Below are positions 36,207 through 45,547 of a stretch of 64,000 nt of DNA, piece after piece. Made by a program: the position numbers and the translations under genes. The DNA lies in NCBI GenBank assembly GCA_964577935.1, contig CAZOAJ010000009.1, positions 14,304-78,303 of the forward strand, given 5' to 3'. The stretch is from JABDGV01 sp964577935. Its GTDB lineage: Bacteria > Chlamydiota > Chlamydiia > Chlamydiales > FEN-1388. The stretch's first letter is position 1, and every line of letters begins with the position of its first letter. The notes below the pieces were generated by a model that saw nothing but the letters and a program-made list of their open reading frames with translations, had not been told where the DNA came from and ran no database searches.

Positions 36207-37049
36207 TTAGTGTACGTGCTTGCGATATTCGCGAAGGCGCTCAACCTGTTGAAGCGCCTTCATAATCGTGATTCCTATTGAAATATGATTTGCTGTGAAG
36301 TTTGCAAAGACTTTTTCACTGCTTTGTTTAGTCTTAATCCCTTGCGGGTTTAATGGAAGATCAGAAACCAATAAAAGCGCTCCTGAAGGCAAACGATGGT
36401 GATAACCAGCAGTGAATATAGTTGCGCATTCCATCTCGACCGATTGAGCTCGGTTTTCAGTAAGTTTCTTTTTGAATTCCGTATTAAATTCCCAAAAACG
36501 TTTATTCGTTGTGTGTGTGATTCCTATATGATAGGACGCGTGTTGCTGATCCAAAATCCTCGTCACTTCTTTTTGAATTGTAAAGTTTGCAAGGGCTGGC
36601 ACTTCGGGCGGAAAATAAAAATCTGAAGTTGCATCTCCTCGAATACTTCCAACAGGAACAAAGAATTCTCCGATTTGATAGTCCTCTCGAAGACCTCCGC
36701 ACATGCCCAGCAGGAGGACACAGTTAACGGGTATGAATGCTAAAAGATCCATTACAAGTGCGGCGGCGGGAGAACCAATCTTGAAATCCAAAATTGTTAT
36801 ACGTTCTGCCGGAGAGTGACTCACGCGAAACATAGCCCCTTCATGAATCTCAGTTTGATATAACGATGCGAAATGATCGACATATCGACCGAAATTGGTG
36901 AGAAGAATGTAGGGTTGATATTCCGAAATAGGAGATCCTGAATAACGCTCAAGGGTATCTAAAGCTATTTGTTTTTGATGCTCTTTTTCACTCAACGCAA
37001 TAACATCTTCTTGTTCTGACATACCCAATTGCACACCTACCTTGATCAT
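36207..37049 (-). CDS. amn: AMP nucleosidase (short chlamydial type)
   Basis: AMP nucleosidase releases adenine from AMP. The 280 residues carry the purine nucleosidase fold with LLTNFGRYVDHFA, GSPAAALVMDLLAF, LLLGMCGGLR, GDATSDFYFPPEVPAL and VEMECATIFTAG. The protein is much shorter than the E. coli enzyme (about 480), lacking the N-terminal regulatory domain, a form I recall from chlamydiae. It is cytoplasmic. The start may be M1 or M10 (37022). It is convergent with pckG. Confidence 0.88.
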   Translation of the reverse strand: MIKVGVQLGMSEQEDVIALSEKEHQKQIALDTLERYSGSPISEYQPYILLTNFGRYVDHFASLYQTEIHEGAMFRVSHSPAERITILDFKIGSPAAALVMDLLAFIPVNCVLLLGMCGGLREDYQIGEFFVPVGSIRGDATSDFYFPPEVPALANFTIQKEVTRILDQQHASYHIGITHTTNKRFWEFNTEFKKKLTENRAQSVEMECATIFTAGYHHRLPSGALLLVSDLPLNPQGIKTKQSSEKVFANFTANHISIGITIMKALQQVERLREYRKHVH

Positions 37050-37239
37050 ATTTTTCTATGATCCTACACTTCACCTAAATAGATCGATTCCTATTTTTTC
37101 ATCCCCACAGCAAGAATTAATCTAAAGAAACTTCGGAGAAAGATTTCATAGCTCATTTGAGGTTTATCGACAAAAAACAAGACATGAAGATCATTTTTTA
37201 GCTATACTGATGTCTGATTATGATTCAAAGGAATTGACA

Positions 37240-37809
37240 ATGGCACAAGCCAGTACCAATGAACTCAGAGCTGGTATGAAAGTCGAAGTAGACGCCCAGC
37301 CTTATAACGTCGTCAGTAATGAGTTTGTAAAACCTGGAAAGGGACAAGCTTTTAACAGAATCCGACTCAAGCACCTCGTAACAGGTAGAGTTGTTGATAA
37401 GGTCTACAAATCAGGTGAAAAACTTGATATAGCTGATGTCGTCGAAAGCCAAATGAGAATGCTCTATCGAGAAGCGGACGGGGTCGTCTTTATGGACGAT
37501 ACCACCTTTGATCAAGTCAAAATTCTCAATGCTAGTATTGAAGATGTCAACCAGTGGCTTAAAGAAGATCTTCTTTACGATGTTGTATTTTACAACAGCA
37601 TCCCGGTAACTGTAGCTCCTCCGACATTTATGGAACTCTATATTGCTGAATCAGCGCCTGGAGTTCGTGGAGATACAGCAACCGGCGGCCGTATGATGAA
37701 GCCTGGAATTTTAGAAACAGGGGCGAAAATCCAAATCCCTATTTTTATTGATCAGGGTGAAAAAATCAAAGTCGACACACGAACAGGTGAATACGTATCT
37801 CGTGTCTAA
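37240..37809 (+). CDS. efp: translation elongation factor P
   Basis: EF-P (189 aa) helps the ribosome synthesise polyproline stretches. The lysine that is modified in many bacteria lies in the tip loop KPGKGQAFNRI near residue 33, matching the E. coli target K34 region. The KOW, OB and C-terminal OB domains are complete (ending ...KVDTRTGEYVSRV). I start at ATG 37240 because AAAGGAA ends six bases before it and the length fits. An upstream ATG (37210) would add ten residues. It overlaps the EpmA-like gene by eight bases, a functional pairing. Confidence 0.96.
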   Translation: MAQASTNELRAGMKVEVDAQPYNVVSNEFVKPGKGQAFNRIRLKHLVTGRVVDKVYKSGEKLDIADVVESQMRMLYREADGVVFMDDTTFDQVKILNASIEDVNQWLKEDLLYDVVFYNSIPVTVAPPTFMELYIAESAPGVRGDTATGGRMMKPGILETGAKIQIPIFIDQGEKIKVDTRTGEYVSRV

Positions 37810-38737
37810 CCTATCGACTGACGTTCTTTACAAACGCGCCGAGATGCTTTCTCGAGCGCGTTCTTTTTTTTCTGAAAGAGCCATTTTTGAAGTAGATACT
37901 TTTCATTTGGCAAAAGCCCCCTCTATTGACACTCATATTGACCTCTTCTCATGTGTTCTTTCTACACACGAAAAACGCTACCTTCTGTCAAGTCCTGAAT
38001 ATCCAATGAAACGACTTCTCGCTGCAGGCTCTCCCGATATCTATCAGCTTGCACACGTATATAGAAATGAGTATTCAAGCAACCGACACAGTCCTGAATT
38101 TATGATGGCTGAATGGTATCGGAAAGGAATTGCATTCTCTGAGATGATTGAAGAGACTTGTCTCTTTTGCGAACTATTTTTAGGACAAACTAAAAGACGA
38201 TATCTCTCGTATGCTCAAGCCTTCAAAGAGATCCTGGGGATAGATCCCTTATCCTGCACTAGGGAAGAGTTACTTGAAGAGCTGAACAAACAACAAATCG
38301 AGATACCTTCCGCGCTTGATCGCGATGATTTATTAAGCCTGTTGCTTACCTACTGCATTGAACCTACATTCGACCATAAAGAGTTAACGTGTCTTTATCA
38401 TTACCCAAAATCGCAGGCAGCGCTCGCAACCCTTGTACAAACAAAAGAAGGAAAGGTTGCAGAAAGGTTTGAAATATACTGCGGGGGCCTTGAACTCGCA
38501 AATGGATACCATGAAGATAGATTAAGCGCAGAACTACGCAAGCGATTTCTCACATCTAATGAAAATCGTAAAGCGATGGGAAAGGAAGAATATCCCCTTG
38601 ACGAGGCATTTCTCAAGGCCAACGGGGATATTCCCGACTGTTGCGGTGTTGCCGTGGGCTTTGATCGACTGATGATGCTGCATCTAAAAACCGAGACGAT
38701 CGAACAGGCTCACCCACTACCTTGGAATCAGGCATAA
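37802..38737 (+). CDS. epmA: EF-P lysyltransferase EpmA/GenX-like
   Basis: A class II lysyl-tRNA-synthetase-like protein (about 311 residues) without the anticodon-binding domain, typical of EpmA (PoxA/GenX), which attaches beta-lysine to EF-P. Class II motifs are visible: VYRNEYSSNRHSPEFMMAEWYRK (motif 2) and GCGVAVGFDRLMML (motif 3, from CCGVAVGFDRL). I use GTG 37802, eight bases into the efp 3' end, because the N-terminus then aligns with NLLKRAAIMAEIRRF of E. coli EpmA. An in-frame upstream ATG (37748) lies inside efp. No EpmB (lysine aminomutase) is in the window. Confidence 0.9.
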   Translation: MSNLSTDVLYKRAEMLSRARSFFSERAIFEVDTFHLAKAPSIDTHIDLFSCVLSTHEKRYLLSSPEYPMKRLLAAGSPDIYQLAHVYRNEYSSNRHSPEFMMAEWYRKGIAFSEMIEETCLFCELFLGQTKRRYLSYAQAFKEILGIDPLSCTREELLEELNKQQIEIPSALDRDDLLSLLLTYCIEPTFDHKELTCLYHYPKSQAALATLVQTKEGKVAERFEIYCGGLELANGYHEDRLSAELRKRFLTSNENRKAMGKEEYPLDEAFLKANGDIPDCCGVAVGFDRLMMLHLKTETIEQAHPLPWNQA

Positions 38738-38738
38738 A

Positions 38739-38771
38739 AAAGGGAGAGAGAATTTACTTCTCTCCCCCTTT
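38739..38771. terminator. bidirectional hairpin terminator after epmA
   Basis: AAAGGGAGAGAGAA at 38739-38752 pairs with TTCTCTCCCCCTTT at 38758-38771 with one mismatch, loop of five bases. It lies between convergent stops at 38737 and 38800. On the minus strand the stem ends in TTTTTT-like sequence (complement of ATAAAAAAG). Confidence 0.75.
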
Positions 38772-38799
38772 GGGAACCCAAGTCACCTAGCAAATGTCA

Positions 38800-39843
38800 T
38801 TAAGCAGCTTGAGCCTGCGGTGTGCAACATCCAAACAACTTGTTGTGTATAGATAAAGTCGCCGTTTTAGCTTTATCGTAGATCCATTCGGCATTGTTCA
38901 TTGCCTTAGGATCAAATATATCTTCACGCATAAAGAGTTGTTTACCTGCCCACACAGTGAATGATGTAAGGCTTAAGGCGCCTGTGCCAATTCCTAAAGC
39001 TAAAACATTTATCGGAGTGAAGAGGAGAAGAGCATTAATTACAAGTCCGCCAACTGAAAGCGCTGTTGTAAAGACTTCTAGAGAAAGCGTAAGTGTTGCC
39101 CTACCTTTGAGTTTGCTGTAAAACTCTTCAACATCAACTAAAACAGACTCATCTTTACTCTCAAGTCGTTTTATTAATCCATCAACGCGGCTAGCTAAGT
39201 TTGCAGATTTGGAAAGCTCCAAGGTTTTCTCAATCTCTTTGATATCTCTTTTTTTCAACTCATTGAGCGCACTCATCGCATTTTCATGAGTGTCAAGGCT
39301 TTGACTTCCCGATCGAATAACTGAAAACGTTCTCCCTTTGCCGATAAGATCCCAAATGCCTAAAGCAGTACCAAGAGCAGAGCAAGGAAGAGCTATAACA
39401 TCTAAGAAAGGGATCTTAGGCGCATCTTTTATGATGTTGAAAGTCTTAAGCAGTTTAAATGGGGAAACAATCTGACTTAGAAAAGATTTAACTCCAGCCA
39501 CAGAATCAAGAACCGATCGGACGAATGTACCCCAATTGTCAGCATTTAAAGCTTTAGAAACTTTTGTGCCAAACTTTGCGATTTCAAAAGGGAGTAAAGC
39601 CACACCAACGATGCCAAAACCTTTCGTTATCTGTTGAATAGATTCGGGAATAGAAGGAATATCTGCAATTTTACATGAATTATCGGCAATGGCGAGCGAA
39701 CTTGTAACAGCGCCAAAGATTTTCTTAATATTTTTCAGTACTTTTTCAGTACCAGAGAGAACCTTTTTTGGTGTTACAGCGTCCTTCTTATCAACTTCTT
39801 GAGGATAAAACTCTTTAAAAGAACTACCTTGAACTGGTCTCAT
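38800..39843 (-). CDS. Inc-like protein with bilobed hydrophobic domain
   Basis: I do not recognise a family by name. The 347-residue protein has a basic N-terminal part, a hydrophobic segment (about residues 70-95, GFGIVGVALLPFEIAKFG), and a C-terminal pair of long hydrophobic stretches split by a short loop (about residues 265-305, EVFTTALSVGGLVINALLL then INVLALGIGTGALSL). A pair of hydrophobic lobes joined by a short turn is the hallmark of chlamydial inclusion membrane (Inc) proteins. There is no signal peptide. I choose ATG 39843. A TTG at 39852 would add three residues. A perfect inverted repeat sits just upstream. Confidence 0.5.
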   Translation of the reverse strand: MRPVQGSSFKEFYPQEVDKKDAVTPKKVLSGTEKVLKNIKKIFGAVTSSLAIADNSCKIADIPSIPESIQQITKGFGIVGVALLPFEIAKFGTKVSKALNADNWGTFVRSVLDSVAGVKSFLSQIVSPFKLLKTFNIIKDAPKIPFLDVIALPCSALGTALGIWDLIGKGRTFSVIRSGSQSLDTHENAMSALNELKKRDIKEIEKTLELSKSANLASRVDGLIKRLESKDESVLVDVEEFYSKLKGRATLTLSLEVFTTALSVGGLVINALLLFTPINVLALGIGTGALSLTSFTVWAGKQLFMREDIFDPKAMNNAEWIYDKAKTATLSIHNKLFGCCTPQAQAA

Positions 39844-40216
39844 ATTAACCAACTAATATTGTTTATATTTAAAACTTAATTTATAAGACTAGTATAAACA
39901 ATTTGAATTAATTTTTCAACATCCATACCAACTATTTTAAAAACGAACTCACAAATTACGGATTAAAAGGCATCCTCCTTAGCGCGCATTGTCCTCTCTT
40001 CATCTTGTGAGAAAAATAAAACTCTTATTTACAAAAAGTCTCTTATAGTTCGATTCTCCCGTAACGAAATGAGCAAGCGCTCATATATGGCTGAACTAAA
40101 TTGCTTCCTTATGTAGTTCGCTAAAGATTTAAGTTGCCCTGGATTGCAAAACGATCCCACTGAGTGGTGATTCACTGAGTAATAGCTACTTGTATTGAAC
40201 AGTTAGGAGTTTTCTC
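39844..40216. other. 373-base intergenic region with no gene
   Basis: This gap separates divergent genes (39843 leftward, 40217 rightward). It is AT-rich and holds no open frame of coding look, no tRNA and no recognisable RNA. It contains the inverted repeat listed separately, an imperfect CACTGAGT direct repeat near 40160-40182, and the ribosome-binding site TTAGGAG (40202-40208) of the GT25 gene at its right end. An AAGGAGG near 39975 on the minus strand precedes only a 15-codon frame and I do not call it. Confidence 0.6.
39858..39902. promoter_or_regulatory. perfect 10-bp inverted repeat upstream of the Inc-like gene
   Basis: ATTGTTTATA at 39858-39867 and TATAAACAAT at 39893-39902 are exact inverted copies separated by 25 bases. 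The pair lies directly upstream of the start at 39843, in AT-rich DNA. It may be an operator for a repressor, or a cruciform-like site. Confidence 0.35.
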
Positions 40217-41197
40217 ATGATTACGCAATATCTCCGGTCGAACATCAGAATTGTACTCTTATTTTCTCTGATGATTGTTTCCTGCACAACTCTTCCTCTT
40301 TATGCTGGGATGGAAAGCTATTTCAAGAAGGTTTCGAACAAATCTAATAACCACTCGATGAAGAATATCGACTTCATCTACATGATCAATCTGGATCAGC
40401 GACCAGAAAAATTTGCCCAATCGCTCAATCAGCTCGAACCGTACGGCATTAGACCTTATCGTTTTTCAGCCGTGAATGGATGGGAGCTTTCCCTTGCAGA
40501 CATAAATAACCTGGGAGTTGCTTATACTCGGGACATGACTCAAAAGATTATGGGAACGAGCTATCTTCCTAGCGATGAGGGAAAGCCAAGACATGGCGTT
40601 ATAGAAAATGAAGGACAAACCTACTTTTGCCATTGCATGGCACGAGGTCCTATCGGAATCGTGCTCAGCCACCTTTCAATTTTACAAGACGCTCTCGACT
40701 CGGGATATAAAACCATATGGGTGATGGAAGATGACATTCAAGTCATCCGAAATCCTCGGATACTTTCTAGCCTCGTTAAAGAATTAGATTCTCTTGTTGG
40801 AAGAAGAGGGTGGGACATTCTTTTTACCGATCAAGATACAAAAAATCAGAAAGGTGAATACGTTCCATGCCGAGGATATGCAAAACGGCCAAATTTTACC
40901 CCATCTCACCCCGAGCGCTTTGCTCAAGTTCAAGATATAGGCTCTCAATTTAGAAAAATTGGAGCTCGTTATGGAGCCTATTCTATGATTATCCGAAGAT
41001 CAGGAATGCAAAAAATCTTAAACTTTATAAAAAACCATAAAATCTTTCTTCCTTATGATATGGATTTTTACCTCCCAAATGATATCCGCATGTTTGCCGT
41101 TAAAGAAGATGTCGTTTCCACAATGATTAATGCTCTTTCCGATAACGGAAGCCCTGCATATCTCAATAAAAAAGAGAATTTGGTCGTTGGAATATAA
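40217..41197 (+). CDS. exported GT25-family glycosyltransferase, copy 1
   Basis: This 326-residue protein has a signal sequence with a lipobox-like IVSC at residues 20-23 (Cys 23). The GT25 domain shows FIYMINLDQRPEKF, PYRFSAVNGWEL, GIVLSHLSILQDAL and VMEDDIQV, the acidic donor-binding site. GT25 enzymes transfer galactose or glucose in LPS and collagen. The acceptor here is unknown. A strong TTAGGAG ribosome-binding site precedes it. A paralogue follows 32 bases downstream. The predicted export is unusual for the family. Confidence 0.87.
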   Translation: MITQYLRSNIRIVLLFSLMIVSCTTLPLYAGMESYFKKVSNKSNNHSMKNIDFIYMINLDQRPEKFAQSLNQLEPYGIRPYRFSAVNGWELSLADINNLGVAYTRDMTQKIMGTSYLPSDEGKPRHGVIENEGQTYFCHCMARGPIGIVLSHLSILQDALDSGYKTIWVMEDDIQVIRNPRILSSLVKELDSLVGRRGWDILFTDQDTKNQKGEYVPCRGYAKRPNFTPSHPERFAQVQDIGSQFRKIGARYGAYSMIIRRSGMQKILNFIKNHKIFLPYDMDFYLPNDIRMFAVKEDVVSTMINALSDNGSPAYLNKKENLVVGI

Positions 41198-41229
41198 AAC
41201 TTTCCTTACGTATATATCGCGAACAGTAA

Positions 41230-42192
41230 ATGAAGATTTTTTTTAGAAAACAGAGCCTCATAAAAAAAACAAGCTTTCGTCTGAACATATACCTTCTGCT
41301 GCTCTTTTTGAGCAGCACCTGTACACTCGGTGGAGAGCTTGTTGATTATCTCAAGAAGGCTGAAGGGAAAGTTGGCAATCATTCAATTCGAAACATAGAT
41401 TTCATCTACATCATAAATCTTGATAAACGACCCGAAAAATATGCTCTTTGTCTTCACCAACTTGAGCCCTACGGGATAAATCCCTATCGATTTTCAGCAA
41501 TAAATGGATGGGAACTTCCTTTGAAAGTGATCAATAATGTTGGAATCAGAGGCTTAACTCATTTTGACTTCTTTCTCAAAGGGACTGTTTTCAAGGAAAA
41601 CGATACACATAGCAATGAGATTATTAGCTCAGCTCATAAAACATATTATGCTCAAGGAATGAAAAAGGCTCATATAGGAATCGTATTAAGTCATATTTCA
41701 GTTCTTCAAGACGCCTATGAATCTGGTTATGAAACTATCTGGGTAATGGAAGATGACATTCTTGTTCATGAAAACCCGAATTCTCTTTCGGAATATATTG
41801 AAGAGTTAGATGACTCAGTAGGAAGTAAAAACTGGGACATCCTTTTTACAGACCCTGACACCGTGGATAGGACAGGAACTACTATACCCTGCAGAAGCTA
41901 CCACCCAAAGCCAAACTTTACCCCTAAAAACCCGAGCAGGTTCTCAGTACAAGAAAATATAAGTCCCATCTTTAGAAAAATAGGTGCACGCTACGGTGCT
42001 TATTCAATGATCATACGAAGGTCTGGATTAAAAAAATTACTCGACTACTTCCATGCAACCCAAGTCTTCATGCCCTACGATATGGAATACTTTATGCCTG
42101 ATGATATCCAACTTTACGTCATACGGCATGACGTTATATCCACCATTCCTGATGCACTTACCGACAACCTAAAACCTGGATATGCAGATTAA
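41230..42192 (+). CDS. exported GT25-family glycosyltransferase, copy 2
   Basis: This is a tandem paralogue of the preceding gene, sharing FIYIINLDKRPEKY, PYRFSAINGWEL, GIVLSHISVLQDAY, VMEDDILVHENP and IGARYGAYSMIIRRSGL. It has 320 residues and starts with a basic region then YLLLLFLSSTCTLGG, a signal peptide (cleavage near residue 34) without a proper lipobox. The copies diverge at the N-terminus and in a 20-residue insert (about residues 115-135), so the duplication is not recent. Its stop overlaps the convergent mfd stop by four bases. Confidence 0.87.
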   Translation: MKIFFRKQSLIKKTSFRLNIYLLLLFLSSTCTLGGELVDYLKKAEGKVGNHSIRNIDFIYIINLDKRPEKYALCLHQLEPYGINPYRFSAINGWELPLKVINNVGIRGLTHFDFFLKGTVFKENDTHSNEIISSAHKTYYAQGMKKAHIGIVLSHISVLQDAYESGYETIWVMEDDILVHENPNSLSEYIEELDDSVGSKNWDILFTDPDTVDRTGTTIPCRSYHPKPNFTPKNPSRFSVQENISPIFRKIGARYGAYSMIIRRSGLKKLLDYFHATQVFMPYDMEYFMPDDIQLYVIRHDVISTIPDALTDNLKPGYAD

Positions 42193-45100
42193 AATTTCAT
42201 AGAGGAAATAAGAGAAAGAGCCACTTTTTCTAACTGCTGTGGTGTGGAAATTTTAGGAATAATGACTTTCCGAACGATTTGCTGGGTTCCTTGCTTTTTC
42301 TCCACTGTCATTGATACCTTTTCGATCTTGATCAACGAAATACCTTTTCTTGCCGCCTCGGCCTTAATTCGAGATAGAGATTTAAGCCATAAAGCCTCTT
42401 CCGGAAGCTTGCCAAATCTATCCGTGATTTCATCAAAGAGGCTATCAACTTCTTGAAGGGTTATTGCTTCGCCAAGACGTTGATAGAATTCACAACGAAT
42501 CTGCACATCATTGACATACAGCTCAGGAAATTTAGCATCGAAAGGAGATTCTATCTTGACATCAGCAGAATAGGAGGGAGCTTTACCTTGGATTGAATCA
42601 ACGGCTCTTTTTAACAACTTACAATAAAGATGAAACCCGATCGAAGATACATGTCCTGACTGCTCGGTTCCCAATATATCACCTGCCCCTCGTAACTCGA
42701 GATCTCGCATCGCCACTTTATATCCTCCTCCCCAACCTCCAGATTGAGCTATCGCTTCAATCCTTTTTCGGGTTATCTCTGGCAGGACACGGGACCGAGG
42801 GATCAGAAAGTAAGCAAATGCTCTACGGTTCCAACGACCAACCCTTCCTCTGAGCTGATAAAGATCTGAAATACCGAAATGATCCGCTCGTTCAATAATC
42901 ATTGTATTTGCATTTGGTATGTCAATTCCTGACTCAACAATTGAGGTTGCCACAAGAATATCGACATCTCCTTTCTTAAAGGAGTGAAAGACTAAATCAA
43001 TCTCATCAGGCTTCATTTGGCCATGCGCTACAGCTATACGAGCTTTTGGAAGAAGCTTTAGCAAACGATCTTGACAGTCAAAAATTGTTTCGACACGGTT
43101 GTGTATAAAGTAGGCTTGTCCATCCCTATTTAATTCACGTATGAGAGCGGTTTGAATGAGCTGATCATTTGGCTCTGCAATTATTGTCTTGATCGGCACA
43201 CGCTCCTGAGGAGGAGTAGAAATTGTAGAGAGATCGCGTGCGCCCACCAAAGACATATAGAGAGTTCTCGGAATTGGTGTTGCTGAAAGGGTTAGGCAGT
43301 CTACCCCTTGTTTTAAAATCTTTAAGTATTCTTTCGCTTTAACACCAAATCGCTGCTCTTCATCGATGATGAGAAGTCCTAAATCTTTAAAAATAACATC
43401 TTTTTGTATAAGGCGATGAGTTCCAACAACAATATCAATCAAACCTAAAGAGGCCTCTTCAAGAGTCCTTCGAATTTCTTTTGGTGTTTTAAACCTTGAA
43501 AGAACACCTACTCTCACCCCAAAAGGAGCCATTCGCTCTGAAAACGTATCAAAATGCTGCATAGCGAGAACTGTTGTGGGGACGAGTAGAGCTACCTGTT
43601 TTTTACCATCAACAACGGCCTTAAAAGCAGCTCTCATTGCGACTTCAGTCTTGCCGTAACCAACATCTCCGCAAATCAACCGATCCATGGCTCTATTGGA
43701 ACACATATCATGCTTGACATCTTGTATCGCTCTCAACTGATCATCTGTCTCAATATACGCAAACTCATCTTCAAACTGCTTCATGAGATCTGAATCAGAT
43801 GAAAATGAAAAACCTCCATGAAGGACACGTACGGCCTGAGATTTAAGAAGCCTATCGGCATAGCCGACTATCTCCTTCTCTGTCTTCTCTCGAAGTTTTT
43901 GCCATCGGTTTGTTCCAAGGGCATGAAGATTTGGCTTCTCCTCTTTTGTCCCAATATACTTACTCATGAGATGGGCTTGAGCTAACGGAACAAAAAGCTT
44001 TGACCCCTCTGCATATTCAAGTGAAAAAAATTCCTGAACAATCCCGTGGATATTGGGACGTGATTCAATTCCTAAAAACTTACCAATACCATGGTTAAAA
44101 TGAACGACAGTATCACCTGGACTCAATTCAAAAGCATCACTTGAACCGCTTGAAAAGCTTCTTCGAACTGTTTCCTTCCGAAATTTAATCCGCCCTGTCA
44201 ACTCAGTCATGGGGAAGTAAAGAGATGAAATGTCTCGCAATCCAAAGCCTGATGAAAGATATCCTCGGTCTATCTCAATAGGCTTTTCGTATCCAGCCTC
44301 TTTCAACTTTACTGACAGAGAGTTCTCTTCAACATCTGATTGAACAAAGAACCTACATGTTTGAACTTGTGGAGTGCAGGAAACCAAGGATGGAAGAATC
44401 TCGTCCACAGAAAGATCACCATCCAAATGACATTCACGAGATATAAATTCAGGAATTGTCTCAAAGGTTGAATTCCACCTCATCACGGAAAAGTCACGTG
44501 AGAACATTGAGAAGGTAATGGGCTCTCCATAAGAGCGGTCCGAATAGCTCCCTCTTTGAGGGCGACTTTCTTGCGGTGACAGCTGTTCTAGAGGATTTTT
44601 TGTGAAGCAAATGAGCTGGAATGGCTCAATCTGAGAAAAAAAATCGTTGATCCCCAAAAAAAGCGCTGAGCTTTTAGCCCCTAAAGACACAAAACTCGCC
44701 CAACGATCCTCTAAAAGCTCTAAATCATCTAGGATGATTATGGTGTCTTTGGGTAGATAGGTAAAAAGAGGAACGGCTTCACCATGCGATACAATTAAAG
44801 ATTCCTCTGCTGTAGGAAGAACCTCTAACAAGCGTACAGGACCTGTAGATTTCTGAGTAATCTGATCGAACGAGCGAATACTCTCGACAGTATCACCAAA
44901 AAACTCAATACGATGAGGATAATTGTGCTGAGATGGATATACATCAATAATACCCCCTCGAACTGCAAAATCGCCTTTTTCAGAAACTTGTGGGACTTTT
45001 TTATATCCCATTTCAATAAACCGTTTCTGAATTTCTTCAAATTCGACCCGCTCGCCAGCCTCAATTCGTAAGGAAGATTTGGAGATTTCAGCTGAAGGTA

Positions 45101-45503
45101 GAACCTTTTGCAAGGTTGATTGCAACGTTGTTAAAACAACTCTTGGCATTATCTGTTCAATTGCCAAACTTTGAAGTGCTTCAAAGCGGGCTCCAACAAT
45201 TTCGGGAGAGGGAGCTATGCCCTCACTTGGGAGAGTTTCCCAGGCGGGTAACTCTAACACTGATCCTTTCAGAAAAAAGTCTAGATCATTTTTAAGAGCC
45301 ATTTCTTCAGAACCAGCACCAGTTACCACAAGGATAGGCCTATTAAGCTGATCTCGAAGAGCTGCAATAACACAAGCTTTCATAGCTTGAGAGATGCCCT
45401 CAACCGCCACTTGATGGCTACTTTGAACAAGATCCAAAAAGACCGTGTTCAAAGTAGAAGAGCGAAGTTCGGGGAATCTTTCAAAGAGTCGTATATGACT
45501 CAT
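42189..45503 (-). CDS. mfd: transcription-repair coupling factor
   Basis: Mfd (1104 aa) removes RNA polymerase stalled at DNA lesions and recruits UvrA. Visible parts are the UvrB-homology region (N-terminal 350 residues, with LPAWETLP and GDFAVRGGIIDVYP), the RNA polymerase-interacting domain (about residue 470, GDTVVHFNHGIG), the helicase with GDVGYGKTEVAM and DEEQRFG, and the TRG/C-terminal inhibitory end (FYQRLGEA...). Chlamydia also keeps mfd next to alaS. alaS starts 45 bases upstream. No regulatory signal is visible. Confidence 0.97.
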   Translation of the reverse strand: MSHIRLFERFPELRSSTLNTVFLDLVQSSHQVAVEGISQAMKACVIAALRDQLNRPILVVTGAGSEEMALKNDLDFFLKGSVLELPAWETLPSEGIAPSPEIVGARFEALQSLAIEQIMPRVVLTTLQSTLQKVLPSAEISKSSLRIEAGERVEFEEIQKRFIEMGYKKVPQVSEKGDFAVRGGIIDVYPSQHNYPHRIEFFGDTVESIRSFDQITQKSTGPVRLLEVLPTAEESLIVSHGEAVPLFTYLPKDTIIILDDLELLEDRWASFVSLGAKSSALFLGINDFFSQIEPFQLICFTKNPLEQLSPQESRPQRGSYSDRSYGEPITFSMFSRDFSVMRWNSTFETIPEFISRECHLDGDLSVDEILPSLVSCTPQVQTCRFFVQSDVEENSLSVKLKEAGYEKPIEIDRGYLSSGFGLRDISSLYFPMTELTGRIKFRKETVRRSFSSGSSDAFELSPGDTVVHFNHGIGKFLGIESRPNIHGIVQEFFSLEYAEGSKLFVPLAQAHLMSKYIGTKEEKPNLHALGTNRWQKLREKTEKEIVGYADRLLKSQAVRVLHGGFSFSSDSDLMKQFEDEFAYIETDDQLRAIQDVKHDMCSNRAMDRLICGDVGYGKTEVAMRAAFKAVVDGKKQVALLVPTTVLAMQHFDTFSERMAPFGVRVGVLSRFKTPKEIRRTLEEASLGLIDIVVGTHRLIQKDVIFKDLGLLIIDEEQRFGVKAKEYLKILKQGVDCLTLSATPIPRTLYMSLVGARDLSTISTPPQERVPIKTIIAEPNDQLIQTALIRELNRDGQAYFIHNRVETIFDCQDRLLKLLPKARIAVAHGQMKPDEIDLVFHSFKKGDVDILVATSIVESGIDIPNANTMIIERADHFGISDLYQLRGRVGRWNRRAFAYFLIPRSRVLPEITRKRIEAIAQSGGWGGGYKVAMRDLELRGAGDILGTEQSGHVSSIGFHLYCKLLKRAVDSIQGKAPSYSADVKIESPFDAKFPELYVNDVQIRCEFYQRLGEAITLQEVDSLFDEITDRFGKLPEEALWLKSLSRIKAEAARKGISLIKIEKVSMTVEKKQGTQQIVRKVIIPKISTPQQLEKVALSLISSMKF

Positions 45504-45547
45504 ATCATCACCTAATTGATCCTATGGCATCGGCTCTCATTTGACTG

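Noticed and set aside
39950..40000. AAGGAGG with a following ATG on the minus strand
   Set aside because: The frame has only 15 codons at most and the ATG abuts the Shine-Dalgarno-like sequence with no spacing.
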